DNA of 64,000 nucleotides, from the NCBI GenBank assembly GCA_037783545.1, contig JBBELK010000504.1:372001-436000 (forward strand), written 5' to 3'. The notes below the pieces were generated by a model that ran no database searches, was not told the origin of the DNA, and saw only the letters and a list, made by a program, of their open reading frames with translations. The position numbers and the translations under genes are program-made. Of the stretch, positions 13,701-28,700 are shown piece after piece. The stretch's first letter is position 1. Each line of letters opens with the position of its first letter. The stretch comes from Henricia sp. BOLD:AAB3569. Its lineage: Eukaryota; Echinodermata; Asteroidea; Spinulosida; Echinasteridae.

Positions 13701-16700
13701 CTGAAGACTCTCTTGGGCTAGATTGAGGGCTTCCTTGGCCTCTTCCACTCGCCTCTGCTTGGGTTTCACCATCTAAGACAACAGAAAACAAATACATGTA
13801 TAGAGGTTATATAATTGATAAGCATGATTGACTGCATTATATCCATGAATGAAAAAAGATACCAAACCGAATTTTATACCAAAGATAGATTGGATACAGT
13901 ATTTTAAGATATGTAAGTTTCAATCGCTTGGGTAGTGACCTATCGGGGGAACAACCCCTCAGAAGAGGAGGCTCATTGTCATTTTTCTTTGCGGACCCAC
14001 TTTTAAGCCTTGACCACGCCCCCAAAAAGGGTGGGATTGCTTTGCTCTTGATATGAGGCAAACCTATGTGCCTAGTGTGTGTGCATATCTAAAATATGAA
14101 GTTAATCTGACCATCCATGTAGGCACCAAAAAATGCAAAAAGTTACAACGATAATACAAAATGAGGGTTTTCGGGGAGCTACATCTTGGTACCATACTTT
14201 TGATAACAGAATCATGCAGATTGGGTGCCATTCAATGTGTATATCAACTTTCAAGTAAAGATTTCCTAGCATTTTTGAGATACAGGCCTTTAAAAATGCA
14301 AAAAACTTCAATGCCGCGGCTATGATTGGGGAAAAGTGGGTACGGTAGGGATTTTCTTCAGGTCATATCTCAGCAACGAGTTGGAGTTGGCCTCTAAAAT
14401 TTTGTACATGTTCATCACATAGGTTTAAGTATTTTTTGAAAAAGTTTCGTCCCAATCCAAGTCGGACCTCCAACAACTTTTGGAAAATCTACCCACAAAG
14501 ATGGCTACTGGTGCAATAGACTACTAAAGTGTGACGTCAGTTGCCATGGTAATTGGGTCTAAACATTCGCTGGTAATCTGAAACGTCCATTGGTATACCG
14601 CAGGGAAACAGTTCACTGGTTTTAGTGTAGACCCAAAAACCATGGCAACACACAAAGGGTGACGTTTTCACTTTAGTAGTCTATTGGAATGTACAACAGG
14701 AGACTATAAACAAACACATGTTCAATCAAATGGAGATGGGGGCAAGGCAACACACAAAAAGATCAGGAACATGTCAATTAGGAGACCCACCTTGCAGACT
14801 TCACCATAGTGCTGCAGAGCCAAGACCCACTGGCAGATGGACTTACAAGCCAACGACACCTGGCCCACTTTCTCCGGAATAAAATCTGGCATGGACGTGT
14901 ACTTCTTCAATCGGGTGTACACCTAAAAATTTAAAATAACAGAAAATATCCAAATTGCATAGCAAATCATTACATCATATTTGTGTTCACTTTCACTTTG
15001 GGTCATTCCACGAGGTTGGGTACAAAAAGTGTGACATACCAGGGGCGCGTTCAATAGCACAATACGTACGCCGGTATTGGCCATACCGGCATACTGAAAA
15101 CGCTGAACGCAACCGAACGCACGGTATTCCCAATACGTATTGCATCCCAACAATCCCAACTCGAACGTGGTACGCTTTCCATACCAAGATGGCGGACGGA
15201 TAAATTGTGGCTACGGCCTAGGGGTTTCAAGTCAATATTTTGCTTCATAAAATAATTCAACATTCAGCGTGTCGAGAAGAATTTTGAAGGGTTTATTCTT
15301 CGACTGTGGAAGACCACTACCGGTTGAGTTAGCAGTTTGATTTGCAATTTAATTGTCAGAATATTTGTGTTAAGCGTGCAGCCGTAGTGCTTTGCAAACC
15401 GCATTGCCTACAGTAGCCATGTTTGATCGTACGTTTTGGGATGCAGTCGTTAAACAAGTCGTTTCGGTTGCAGCATACCGACACTGCCATACGTATTTCG
15501 GTATTATGCTGTTGAACACGCCTCAGATCTTAAATATGAGTAACATTCCAGCTCAGCTACTTAATTCAGTAAGTATATTCATTTCATAAAGAAACACATG
15601 TTACACTACAATTGACTGCTTTCCAGTGATGTCACACCTTCCATCCACCATTTTGGTGGGCATTTTTCATGACCCATGTGGCTCGAGTAATAACCAGCAA
15701 ACATTGGTTGCACTTACCTTTGTTGCTTGAACTTGCTTTATGCTTTTGCGCCATGGCTGTTGTATCGATAAAGATACAAACGTATTTCTTCAGGCTAAAA
15801 ATCGCGATCAAGTAAAGCACTTTCGTGTTTACAAGCCGAGTGCATGCTCAATAATTGGAACGTATCACAACGCGCGCGTGCGGCATCTTCGAATGAAAAT
15901 ACGCTGGTGAGTATTTTTTACGCGTGTTCACGTGCGTCTATTGGCGCACGCGTGTACGCGCGCGACTGTTGACCACCAAACATCCCCGGATGTTCTAAAT
16001 CACGGAAAGCAATCAATAGAAGTATTTACATCACATTGTAACAAAACTACAGACCTATGTTAAACATATGTGGTGTCCATGTTGCGTAGGTAAGACAAAT
16101 ATTTCATGATCTGTGAGAGATTGGTCAGTGAAAACAACATGATTATATTGGGACACCTAGCCATATTCAGTACAACAAATATTGCACCAGATAAATATTC
16201 TCCAGTCTTTAAATAAAAGAACTTGTACCAACGCAACATGGACACCACTTTTTTTTATATACCCAACCTCATGGAATGACCCCTTTACTTTCCGGCCATA
16301 ATCCTATCTACATGTACATCAAATGCTGCATAATTAGCAGTATATCAAATATACCGCCTTTTTTTGCCCCTCATCCTGACAGTTTCTCTTTTTTTTTAAA
16401 GAGGCAAAGCAAAACAACTTTGCACATTTTATTGAAATGAGAACAACACAACTTTAACTTGAGGCTTTCTTTTTTGCAAACGGTGCAAAATGGTTTCAAT
16501 ACCTTTTCTGGGACGGTGTTTTTGTCAAACATGACCAATCTCTTGAGGAAGCCCGCATCAGCCAATAGGTGCTTGGACGTGTTCCAATCCGGCTTGTGTT
16601 TGAGCAGCACGCAGACAGCGGCCATGACATGCATGACTAGGTCGGGAGGGTTGGTGTAGACGCGTATCTCTGAGATGTCTGATTTGTCCAGTGAGTCTAG

Positions 16701-19700
16701 GGCTGATATAGCGTCTTGCAGGGCAGGGAGGACGGACTGTAGGTCCTGCTGTGCTTGCTGTGAGAGACAAGGAGAGATTGGGGGTGTTTCAAAATATGTA
16801 AATTCAAATTCATACCCTGTGACAGGCTACTCCGTAATAACTAACAATTATTCTACATGTTTCATGAAATGTCTTGTATGTATTTCAAACATAATTCCAG
16901 TGTTTGTCCGAATTTCAAAATTATTAAATGGCTTGATCAACTTTCTGTTCTGTGTGTCTCCTTAAGGCACAGGCTCGTCAGCAATGCGTCATAAGTCACT
17001 CGTTCGCCAAAATGAAACAATCTGCTATATTTTCGTACAAACTATGTGAAATGATGACTTGCTCGTGCGTTCCTTGCTGGGCTAGTGGAGCAGTGTACAT
17101 ATTCACGCATCATACTGTTTTTCCCCCAAGAATCCTGCATTAAGCACGCGAATATATATATATTTTGTTTTTTGAAATTTGTGACTAGTGAGTCACCATG
17201 GTTGAATCAGAGTCGGAGTCATTTTCCAATGTGACTTGAGTCGAGTCAGAGTCACGAAAATTGTGACTCGAGTCGGACTGGAGTCGTACAACACTGGTAA
17301 TACTACAATAAATTGGGCTGTCATAATTTGTATGACACTGGCCAACCTCTACAACAATTCAAGTGAAAGCTACTTACATCAGCATAATCTTGCACAATCT
17401 GCGTCTCTCTCTTCATAGTAGACTCCTCTTGCTCCACGATAAATCGCACCTGGTCCACGGCCTCCTGGTCCTTGGATAACTGCTCCAAGAGCAGTTCCGT
17501 ATCCTGGGTAAAACAAACATTGACATCCATTGTAATAGTTTTTTCGAGCAACTAAAAATAATGATCACATGGACTCACACTACACACTTATTCAGGGAAA
17601 CTCCAACCAAGATGCCTACACTATTACCCCTGATCATAGGGTTCCATTAAATTACTGCACAGAGGTAATTCCCAAAAGTAGGGGTCCAAAATTGTTGGTG
17701 TCCCAGTTACGTACGACACTCTCTGCTTCAAAAATCACCACTTATGACCACAAATTCTCAGTAATGGACTGTGGCCTGTGATTATAGGGGCCAGCATCAT
17801 TTTCTTGAATATTTTGTTCTCTGATTTCTGAAAAATATTCAAAACAAAAGATCATAAAGGCTTATAATTTGTTCCATGGTATTGAGTAGGAGTTTGACAT
17901 CCCGGGTTACCTATGCCAATGAAAATTGGCTGTAGATTGAGTTTGCCTTGACCTTGGTGCCATATCTACACACAAACATTAAATTTAAGTGGCATTTGTT
18001 GAAATAAAAATAATTATTTTTTACTGGGAAACCACTTTCAATCACTAAAAACACTTTTGGGAATTACCCACATACCATCCCAGCTCCCTGGGGAGTATAC
18101 AGCCCCAGCTGCCTATCAGGCGCTAAATGGCTAATCAAGCACCCTCTCAGGTACCCATTCCTGGGTGGGGAGAAGCAATGTGTGACAATGTGCATGCCTT
18201 GCTCTAGAGCACGGGTACCATGGATAGACCGGACTTGGATTTAAAGGCAGTATACATCATTGGTAATCTCGAAAATCACAGATTTACACCTAACTTACAC
18301 AATATAAACATGATGACCGTAGAAAACTTCCCCTGAAATGGTTTTGTCTGAAGTGCTATAGTCTTTGAGAAATGAGTAAAACAATTAGTTTTCGTCTCAT
18401 GAGACGAAATTTCAATTCGCCCCAAAACCATTTCGCCCAAGTGCCATTTCGCCCCAAACCACTTCGCCCGAGTGCCATTTCGCCCCAAATCACTTCGTCC
18501 AAACACTACATGTACATCGCCCAAATGCCACTTCGTCCCAAAACCACTTCGTGCACAGGCCGTGGTTCAGGGCGAAATGGTTCAGGGCGAAGTGGTTTTG
18601 GGGCGAAATGACTGCAAACCCTTTTTGGACTGTTTTCTCAAAAGTTAGACGAGGTACGGAGCTGATTTTTGCTCAGGTTGGTTTTAATCATGCATATCTT
18701 CAATCACACAGGGGGATAAAACTATTTGTAACAGTTTACCAATCATGTATACTATCTTTAAACCCACAACCTTTAGTACCAACATTTTGAACTAACTGGT
18801 GAAGAGTCATGTAAAACATTTAATCCCAAAGTGCAAATTACTGCACTCACGGAGTGGCAGTCAAAGGCCATAAAACTGTAACTGCCACTAAAATGACAAT
18901 CAATGAGTGTTATCACTGAGTGCTAGACCATAGCCTGCTTTTAAAACTTAATATGCTTCATCATTTCGGCATAAAATCTCAAGATTGTTCGAGTATAATT
19001 TTAGAGCCTTACTTTCAATTGTAATGACTGTACCCTACTCACAATAATTTAGGGATACTGGTATGTTGTCAATTATAGATTTTTCAAATGACTGTTTTCA
19101 CCTTTTCCTGTGACACGGTGTGTCTGTCATGCAGATACAATATTTATTTATTTTTCTTTTTTTTATTTATTCGCCACATCCAACAGCGGAAGGACCGCCA
19201 ATTACAGGAATGGGATCAATTAACATAGATATTCAAATATCAACTACACATGTATCAACTTCTACGTTGAATTAGAAATGGTCAGGGACACCGGGGAATC
19301 CCTCCCCTTGTTCTTCACGAAAGAATGCTCTGGGATCTTTAAAGTGCGTGACTGTTGCCTAACACACTGGACCAACGGCTTTACATCCCTTCCGAAAGAT
19401 GGAGCAAGTGTGGTTGAGTCCCTTGCTCGAGGGCGAAGGTGCTACAACCCGTCACGGCCCGGAATCGAACCCACATTCTAGTACTGGCACAGGAACTTGA
19501 GTTCGACGCACTAGACCGCTTGTCCATAACACCCCACAATTGTCTAATTCTATACAAAATCATTCAAGCGGAATGCATACCCTCAATAAAATATCTGTGT
19601 ACACCTCATAATATCCCTAACTTATTGTGAGTAGTGTATGCAAGGTTCTTACCCGAGCTTTTTCTTCAATCTTTGGTCCCAAGTTGACCAGCTCTTCTTG

Positions 19701-22700
19701 CATGGCATCTACCAAGGAGTTGGCTTCAGACAGTTTGGACAGACCAATGAACAGCCGGTTCCTGAAAAACCAAAGAGTTAACTGTTCAAACAGAACATAG
19801 CACTTCATAGCAAGGCAGTCAGAGTAGATTTAACTTGTGTCTAGCTGAAACAATATACATGTACATACTGGGGACTCTCAGGTAACTGAATTAAATAATG
19901 AGCTAAATAAACAATTTTAGAAAACGGGTAGGTACTCGAATGACCTGCCTTACAGAACCTGTACTTTATCAACTCAAATCACATTGGGTGAAATTTCAAT
20001 AAATGTTTCAAAATGTCATACATAGGGATAAAAAGTAAGTTTGGCCAATCTTAAACATACGTTTAAAGCCAGCTAGGGGTCCTGGACGCTGACAATGCCC
20101 TAGTCGGCAGACGAGGGCATTGTCAGCGTCCAGGACCCCTAGCTGGTTTTAAACAGGTTGTTTAAGATTGGCCAAACCTACTTTTAATCCCATTCATAAA
20201 TACCTTTTCGTGTAAATTAGCTCGTCATTTTGCCATGTTTTGCATTCACTTTCCTACAGTGTCAACACGGCGTTCGTACAACTGGTAGCTGTGCGTTAAG
20301 TTGTTTTTGTTCGATCGCGCGAGTTACGCGTAATGCAGGCGTGTTGCGCACGACCGGGAGTGCACAATTTGCTTTCGGGCGCGTGCAGTTTTTGTGTGTA
20401 TGTGCGTGTTCCATATACGCGCTGACTAGGGCACAATCGGGGGCCAGGCATTATCACTGGTCATTATCGCTAGTTTAAGACTGCCCACGTGACGTGCTCT
20501 TAGCCAATAAGGATGCGTAAACTGTCTAAGGTATTTATGAATTGCATTGGGTAATATCAACTGGCAAAGGTATTGTTCGATTTGCGAGTCCATACACTGT
20601 TTATATGATGAAAGTAAATGTTCTCCGAAGCCCAATTTTTATAAAATATTAACTCTTTGCCCAAAACAACAGATTAACAAAACAGTATGTGCATCTAAGG
20701 GTTAAAGACACATTACATGATTGGAAAACTTTTTAAAACAGGAATAACAGCATTAAATTTTTAAAGAATAATGTTGATAAACTGCCTTGTAGAAATTTCA
20801 GCCACATACATGTACATGTAAAACATGCTGTATTATTATATAAAATGAAGCTTTTGCGGACACCGTGCGTTTCTGTTACTGTGCAGCACAGAGCCCAAAT
20901 TCGATGTGCGTGCACGCTGGGCGCACCATGAACACACGCGTACGCGGATGCGCGTGTCATGGATCGAGGGAATGGATTGCGTGCGTGTGCCACGCGCGCC
21001 AGAGTACAGTAACAAAAAATACTGTACAACAGTAACAAAAGCGCATGCATTTATAAACCGTGAAAAATCCATGAATGTTTTTTTGTGTTGAATGAATGGT
21101 AAAAAAATTGTCTGCAGACAACCTTTTTTTTTTTTAAGGAACCTTTAATTGGCAATTTCACCCACAAAGGTACCATTTTAAACTGGGCAAAAAAATCATG
21201 TGGTGTTTCGTTACCATTGCAATCAACACTTTTTGTAAAACTTTTCTTGTCAACTAAAGTAAAATTTTGGGTAAATGTTGTACTTGGACTTCAGCTCCAA
21301 GTATCAAGATTAAAGGGGGACATTGTATCACATTTTTAAGGAATGACCCATATTTGAGCAATCTTGATAAAGGTGTTTGAGTTTTTTTTGACCTACTTGC
21401 TGTCCATGACCAGCTGTTTCTGTCGTCTGAGCATGCTGGAGTAGAGCTGGATCAGATCCAGGTAGCTGCTTGGTGTAACGTAGTAGTGCCTCCTCATCTC
21501 CTCATAGTACTTGACTGCTTGCTGCGTGATGTCCTTATGGATTCGCACGCACGCTTGCGCAATGCTCTCCTTCAGGATCTGGATGAGAAAAACACCAAAT
21601 TGACAACTGGGACCTCTTACACACCAGTCAGATGCTATAGACCATATCGAATAGCCGCCATTTCGTGGGGCACCTTTTGTTACTTAAACCGTCCAACAAT
21701 GGAAGCACGATATGTGCAAAGAAACTGCCCCACGAAATGGCGGCTATTCAATACGGTCTATAGCAGCTGAGCTATGAAACACAGTGGTATTATTATTATT
21801 GATACTTTCTTATGCACGTAAAGGCATTAAAGGCCCTATAAATGATCTGTTTTTGAGCGATTCTGGAAATAAAACCATTATAAATCAAAAGAAGGACATG
21901 AGTCTTCCCACGGTAAAGGGGGCATTTTGGCAACACAGACCATATTTTCCAGAAAATACCTTTGTCTGGTCTCAAAATAAAAGAAATAAGTTTCAGTTGT
22001 TCTGAAGAGATAACTTGGGCCCAAAAAGGTTTACAAATAGTGTGACAACATGCCTTTCTAAAAATCCTCTGTACAAATTTCCAATATACGCTCGTAACCG
22101 GGACGGCCTAAAACGTAACACAAGTGTCCGTCCCCGGTTACGAGCTCACATGTATATTGGAAATTTGTACACAGGGTTTTTAGAAAGGCATGTTGTCACA
22201 CTATTTGTAACCCTTTTTTGGCCCAAGTTATCTCTTTAGAACAACTTAAACTTATTTCTTTTATTTTGAGACCAGACAAAGGTATTTCCTCGAAAATATG
22301 GTCTGGGTTGCCAAAATGCCCCCTTTACTACCAAAGTGCTTTTTTGTATTTTATTACTTCACTTGATTTTGTAACGTCTTTTTGGGTGGTGTTGTGGTCT
22401 GTGAAGCGCTTTGAGGTATTTTACGTAAGGCGCTGGTATAAAAAACTATGAATTGTAGGTTAGGGCGACAAATCGTGTGTAAAAAAGGTATATTAGGGCG
22501 ACCTGCTCAATAGGGCGACATTTTGGTGTCGCCCTAATATTTTTGAGTTTAAAATTAATTATTTTTAGGTCAAAAACCATTTTTTTTAGGTCGAGAACCA
22601 TTTTTATTGGGATTGGAGCTGTTTCTCTTCGGTCTGCGACCATTTTTGGAAGCTTTGGGTAAAAAAATAAGGTGTCATTTTGAGTGACTCTTGCCGAAAT

Positions 22701-25700
22701 TTCGGTGGTCTCCGGCGAGAGTCTTGCCGAAATGTCGCCCCATTGCGGCATTCAGCGTTGTTTAAATTATTATTATTATTATTACTATTATTATATTTAC
22801 TGTGGAAAGACCCACACGGCATTTGTAGTGATTAGGCAACTCCAAATATCATACTAATCAAGACAACATACCTCATTCCTAAGCTTTTGTGCTGAGGAGC
22901 AAGTTAAATGAATTTGAATAAAGTAATGGAGACCATAGCAAGCAATGGAAAATTCAACGTAGTTCTCAGGAATGCAATGAGCATTCATCACAGTAAAGTC
23001 AGGAAATTGCAAATAATTCAGACATTGGACTACGGAGACCAAAAAACGTCTAACATTCTGCGTTCCGCTATTAACATCAAGAATACATGCCGCACGCTTT
23101 GCGCATTTGCGCGCTTGAATGAGGTGGGTAACAGCGGCGACTTAAACCAGATGTTCAACTGTCCAAACACAGTACTAGAGGGTCTAACTTAAGTTGAACC
23201 GAAAACAGTCTACGTAGACCGCATCTCCTCAGCGGTCTACCTGGACCGGAGTTAGACCGTTTTTTGTACTAAAAGCGGTCTACAAAGACCGTTCAGACAC
23301 AACTGAGATCTACATGTATGACCGTTTTCGGTTGAACCGAAGTTAGTCCGCTTCTAGTACTGTGTCTGAACAAGGCCACTCTTACCAATAAATCCTCATC
23401 AGCACTAATCCCTTGAAAGTCCACCTGTCCCAGGTATACATGAGCCACCCTGAGCATGGCCTCGTCACTCCATTCATCAAACCAGTCCAGCGTGCAGCAG
23501 TTGACTAGGGAGGGGTGAGTACGACAACGCTGACGGAAGGCATCGCCTGCTGGACTGGTGGCTAGGACGACGTGAAGGCGGGCTCGCACACGCTGTCGTG
23601 AAAGGTTAAAAACAAGTTGGTCCAGAAAAACTGGCACTTTTTGTTTTACCATAGTTTCTACAAATGATGCAGTTTTCCCAAGATTTTTCTGCCAGATACC
23701 ACTCTAAACTTTTAATGTGAAAAGCATTTTTTTAAATGTCCACTTCTTTCCTGGCTTTCCCTAAGTAATAATATGTTTGATCCAATCACAGCTAAATGGA
23801 CTCCGGGGTAGACATGAGCCACAAAATAAGGACAACAAGAATATCGACCAGTATTGAAACAATTTTAATCGAGAAAATAAAACGTTTTTAAGATCAAAGT
23901 AAAGTTAAACAACAAAAGTGATCAGAAGAGGAAATGGTCACCAAAAAGTAAAGTTGTGGTACATGTAATTGTTCATTTAACTCTGTTTATTGTTTTGTTT
24001 TGTTTGACTTATTTTGTTTTATTTTGCATGTGAAATTATTTTGAATGTGCAAAGTGCTACATTGGTCGCACATAAACAAAAAGGAAAGTAAGAGTATGAC
24101 GCAAGAAAATTAAATGACGATTCGGAACTTCATATTTGAATGGCGCAAGTTATAATCTTGATGTCTTAGCGAAGAAATGCGAATGCCTTTAAACGAAATT
24201 GAATAGAATGAGAATGAATTGGTACCAGAGAAAAAGCGTCCTCATCAAAATCGTGTGAATACGTGTTTTCTCAAACCAATTGATCACGTTCACAGACGCC
24301 ATCATCGTAGTAAAAATGCTACTGCGTATTAAATGCCATAAAGTACACGCACGCACAGGCTGGAACATGTTCCAAACACACGCGCGTGTTGGTCTAAATT
24401 TGTTCCAAATACGGCGCAACTGACGCGCGTCACAAAAAAATACGTTTAAAATCACGATGCCCGTGGCAATTTGTAGGAAGCGACATCATTTTAACGTGAT
24501 CAATTCAAATGCATTTTTGATGAATTCAAGCAAGAAACCCGACAATTCAGCCTGTATTGCTTCAAAGCCTACCTGAATGAAGAACTGGTAGACAGCTTCC
24601 CTGGTGTCCGGTACCTCGGCTTCTGCTGCAGCTCGCTTAATGTCCATGGTGATGGAGTCCAGATCGTCATTATCAAAAAGGTCTGGTACCTCGCCCGAGT
24701 TTAGAACACAGTTAATGTCTTCGAAGAAGGTCTCCTGTGACAAAAACGAAAAAAACCAGACAAAATTAATTTATGTTTCCAAGCTATTAAGCCCTAAATT
24801 ATTAAATTTTTGCTGCCGCACTTTTATCCCAAAATGGAATGTTTTGCTGAGTAGAATTTTCAATTGCTTTTAATACATTTTGGTCTGTTCACGGAAAGGG
24901 GTCACCAATTTGTGACATGGGGATCGATTTCTGAGGTTTTAGCACATACTGAAATTAATCATCCAGTATTAATCTGTGGATTTTAAAGATTACAAAAAAA
25001 TACTTTGGGAGATAACTTGTGTCATGGATTTTCAGTACGATTGAAAAATGTGACTATTTAAGGTAAGTCATACAAAACAAATTTGACTCCTTTATTAGAG
25101 AGTCTGAAAACGAGATTTTAAACATAACATGCAAGGACACCACAGTTACATTCACCACCACTTTTATGGCCTTGTCTTATGTCGGCCCGACAGATGATTA
25201 CGATAAAATTCAAAAATCATGATTATCTCCAGAATACAGGCATTACAACACACTATATTTAACTGGCATAATGCTCATATTTATTGTACATCTATTTGAA
25301 AAAAATGTTTGAGGTGGGCCATGTCACAAAATTGGGGGTCTTGGAGTCCCGTCTCTAAAAATTCATTTAAAAAAATAACCCACAGCCTCTCGATCGTTGC
25401 CTTTCCATTGACAAATTTCAAATGAGCACTTTTTTTGCAGCGTCGTTTCAGATGCTGAGCCATTGTATTACGTGACACGTCTTTTTATTTGCAAATTTTA
25501 CCACAAAAGATAGCACTGGGACTCTCGTTTTCAGTGAACATTTGTGCGGACCATCACACACGTGCGTTTTCTGTGTTGTTTTAGAAGTCAAAATGAACAC
25601 ATCACAATGCGCATGTTGCGCATTTTCAAATGCAGACGCACAGCAAAACACCAATAAGATGCCTTAATTTTGACGAGTTCCCAAAATGGCAGTCTGCACC

Positions 25701-28700
25701 GGGTGCGATGGTTCGCACAAGCTCATACCTTGACAATATCACTATCTGTCAGCAGGAAGACGGTGTTCTGGTCCTGCACTCCAGCAGTCCGGAACACCTT
25801 CTTCAAATCATCCCTGAAGTCAGCCTGACTGTAGCCCCGTGTCAGGGTCAATCGGTAGAGCTGACACCCTGCGACGTGGCTGGCCAGTTGGGCTGTAGTG
25901 GCCTTGCCTGTACCGTCCAGTCCCACCAGGACCATGTGACCGCCGGGTTGGGTGAAGACGCGAGCTGCTCGTACAATATGCTCCAGGGCCTCTTTGAAGA
26001 AGATCAGCTGGGAGCCCTAGGTGGGAACAGATAGTAAACTATATCACTGATTTCAAAAATCGATCCATGAAAACATGATTGAATGGATTGACACGGAGCT
26101 TTTTCGCATGTAAATTTGGAGTAAAGCGGTCCTCCCACTGTGCGATGTTTGCCACGAATTGCCTACGATTAAAGGCACAGGCTCGTCAGCAATGCGCGCA
26201 CGCCAAATTCGTGCTCGAAACACGCAGCTCCATGCCTTTGCTATGGAGCTGCGTATTGCGTGGCACACATTTGGCGGGCGCGCATTGCTGACGAGCCTGT
26301 GCCTTTAAGTACGATTGTGTGTAGAGTCTATGGACAGTCTCTGGTAAGTCTCTGGTAATCGTACCAAATCGTACCAAATCGTACCAATTTGTAGGAAATT
26401 CGTGGCAAAAATCGCACAATGGGAGGCCCGCTTAAGACGACACACTAAAAATCACAGAATCACAAAAATACTTTCTGCCTAAGTTGTTTGTGTGGTTTTC
26501 AATGTATCGTTTACTTTAAATTTACTTATAATTCCAGCTTTTTCTGAAAGCGATGTGCATTGCAATAATGTGCTTAGCTTGAATCCACCCTAAGAGAATT
26601 GGCCCTGGTTCAACTCAAGAGAACATTTCTGTTGTTCCTCCTAAAAGATTTAAACCAACCCTTAAGCCTAGCGTACATCGACCTTGCAACTGGAAGCAAC
26701 TAGTGGCAATTAACTGATGTTTCCGGCAACTGGGAGCAACTGATCAGTTGCTCAAAAAGGTTGATGTACGCGCACTTGCAACTACCGGCAACTGAAAAAA
26801 TCCCAGTTGCCGCGAGTTGCTCATGTTCTTCTTTCTGGCAACTAGTTGTACCCAGTTGCGGTCAGTTGCGTCAATGTACGTGTACTTGCAACTAGTTGCT
26901 GCCAGTTGCTCGCGTGCATCTGATCACGAGCGCGCACATCGACAGCAACTGCAAGCACAGTTGCAAGGGCAATGCACTCTGCGCTTTACCGAGTTGCTGT
27001 GTCGATGTGCGTGTTTTGGAAATGTAGTATGGCTGGATGCTCCCAGTTGCCGCTAGTTGCGGAACTAATCAGTTTCTGTCGATATGTGCGCTACGCACAC
27101 ATCGATGTACGCTAGGCTTTAGACAACTGCCAGTACAGCGGTTGAGTTGGTAAGATGTCTGCCTAGCAAGCAGGAGGTTGTAGGTTCGAGTCCCACCAGA
27201 GCACATTGAGAGGTTTTTCTCATACTGTCTTGGGGAAGATCCGAGTACATTTTGTGCTCATAAAGTTACGCCATGAAAGGGCAAAACAAAATGTAATTAA
27301 AGTCCATTCTCTCCGAAGCAAGCTCAACCACCTTCCCTCATAATTTGTGATGTGATCAAGCAAAATCAGTCGGAACTCGCACTCCTTGTTTTGAGATATT
27401 GGCCAAAATATGTTTGTAAGGTTGGAAAAATAAAATTTTATTTTTACAGAAACAGAAGGGAAAAACATTTTTTTCACATGAAAATAATTCAGATGGGAAG
27501 AGGTAAAAAAAATTGTACTTTATGATTGTCAAAAACGGAAGTTGATTTAAAAGACGTGATGTTATAACAATTGTTTTTTTTGTTTTGTTTTTTTTCAACT
27601 TTTTTTTGTGATTTTGTGATGTTGTAAAGCGCCTTGAGATCTTTATTTATGTTAAAGGCGCTTGATAAATGTGTGTTATTATTATTATTATTATTATTAC
27701 CATTCTGAAATTTTGCGTTCTGACTTCTCAATCCCTATATTTTCAAGGATATCTTCAAAACACCGCTGATGTTTTGTAAACTAATTTAAATGGTACATGT
27801 ACCATAAAGCAGTGCAGTAATTACTCTAAGCTTTTTACTTCGACATCCAAATTGGAGATTGCAAATTTCGCGCCCATGGATAGTATTTTAGGGAGATATT
27901 TTATATGATTGTTAAGTTAGAATGAAATCCATTTTCTGAAAAAAATCGGAACACGCTACTTTAAATTAAAATGCTGTAGTTGTTTTCACACCTGGCCAGC
28001 ACCGTAGTCCACTCTCACTATGTACTCTTCTAGAATCTGTGCCAGCTTGTCATAGTCTCTGATGTGTCGGTACACGCGGTCAACCGAAGGCACATTCAAA
28101 TCCAGAAAGTCCCCAAACAAAATTGGCTCATCGTGAAGCTTTTCCGGTGTCCACTTAACCTGAAAAAAGAAATGTGTATTGAACCACACATATCATTTCG
28201 AGTATTATGTAAATCAGTTTTTTAAGTGAGACAATTGTTTAGGTTGGAGTTTTACGTTTGATTACATTAGCAAATATTGTTTTGTACATTATTCTTCAGC
28301 AACAAAATACAAAAACGTCACCTTTTGCTTGGAGGATGGAAATGTGTCAATGCACTTTTTGACAATAGCAGTGAATTTTCGGACATTTCACTTTCCAACC
28401 ACCCCTGTTTTCAGCTATACTGCACATCCCCAATAGATTAATCATAACAAATGACACATCACTGTATTAAAAGAGAAATAACAGGGCTTTCCAATGATAC
28501 CAAATTCAAGGGAAATTAATTAGTAACAAGAGGGAAATCGTCAGTCAAACTTGACTTTCCGAACTTTTTTTGATGAGTTTAGAAAAGACACAGATTCTTG
28601 GGAGCCATTTTGCATTTTCCAACTTGTGAGTGTTTCACAATGAATATTATATTTGTCTCAATTGAATTTTATAAATGTTGTATTTACTGTGGTGCCTAAT

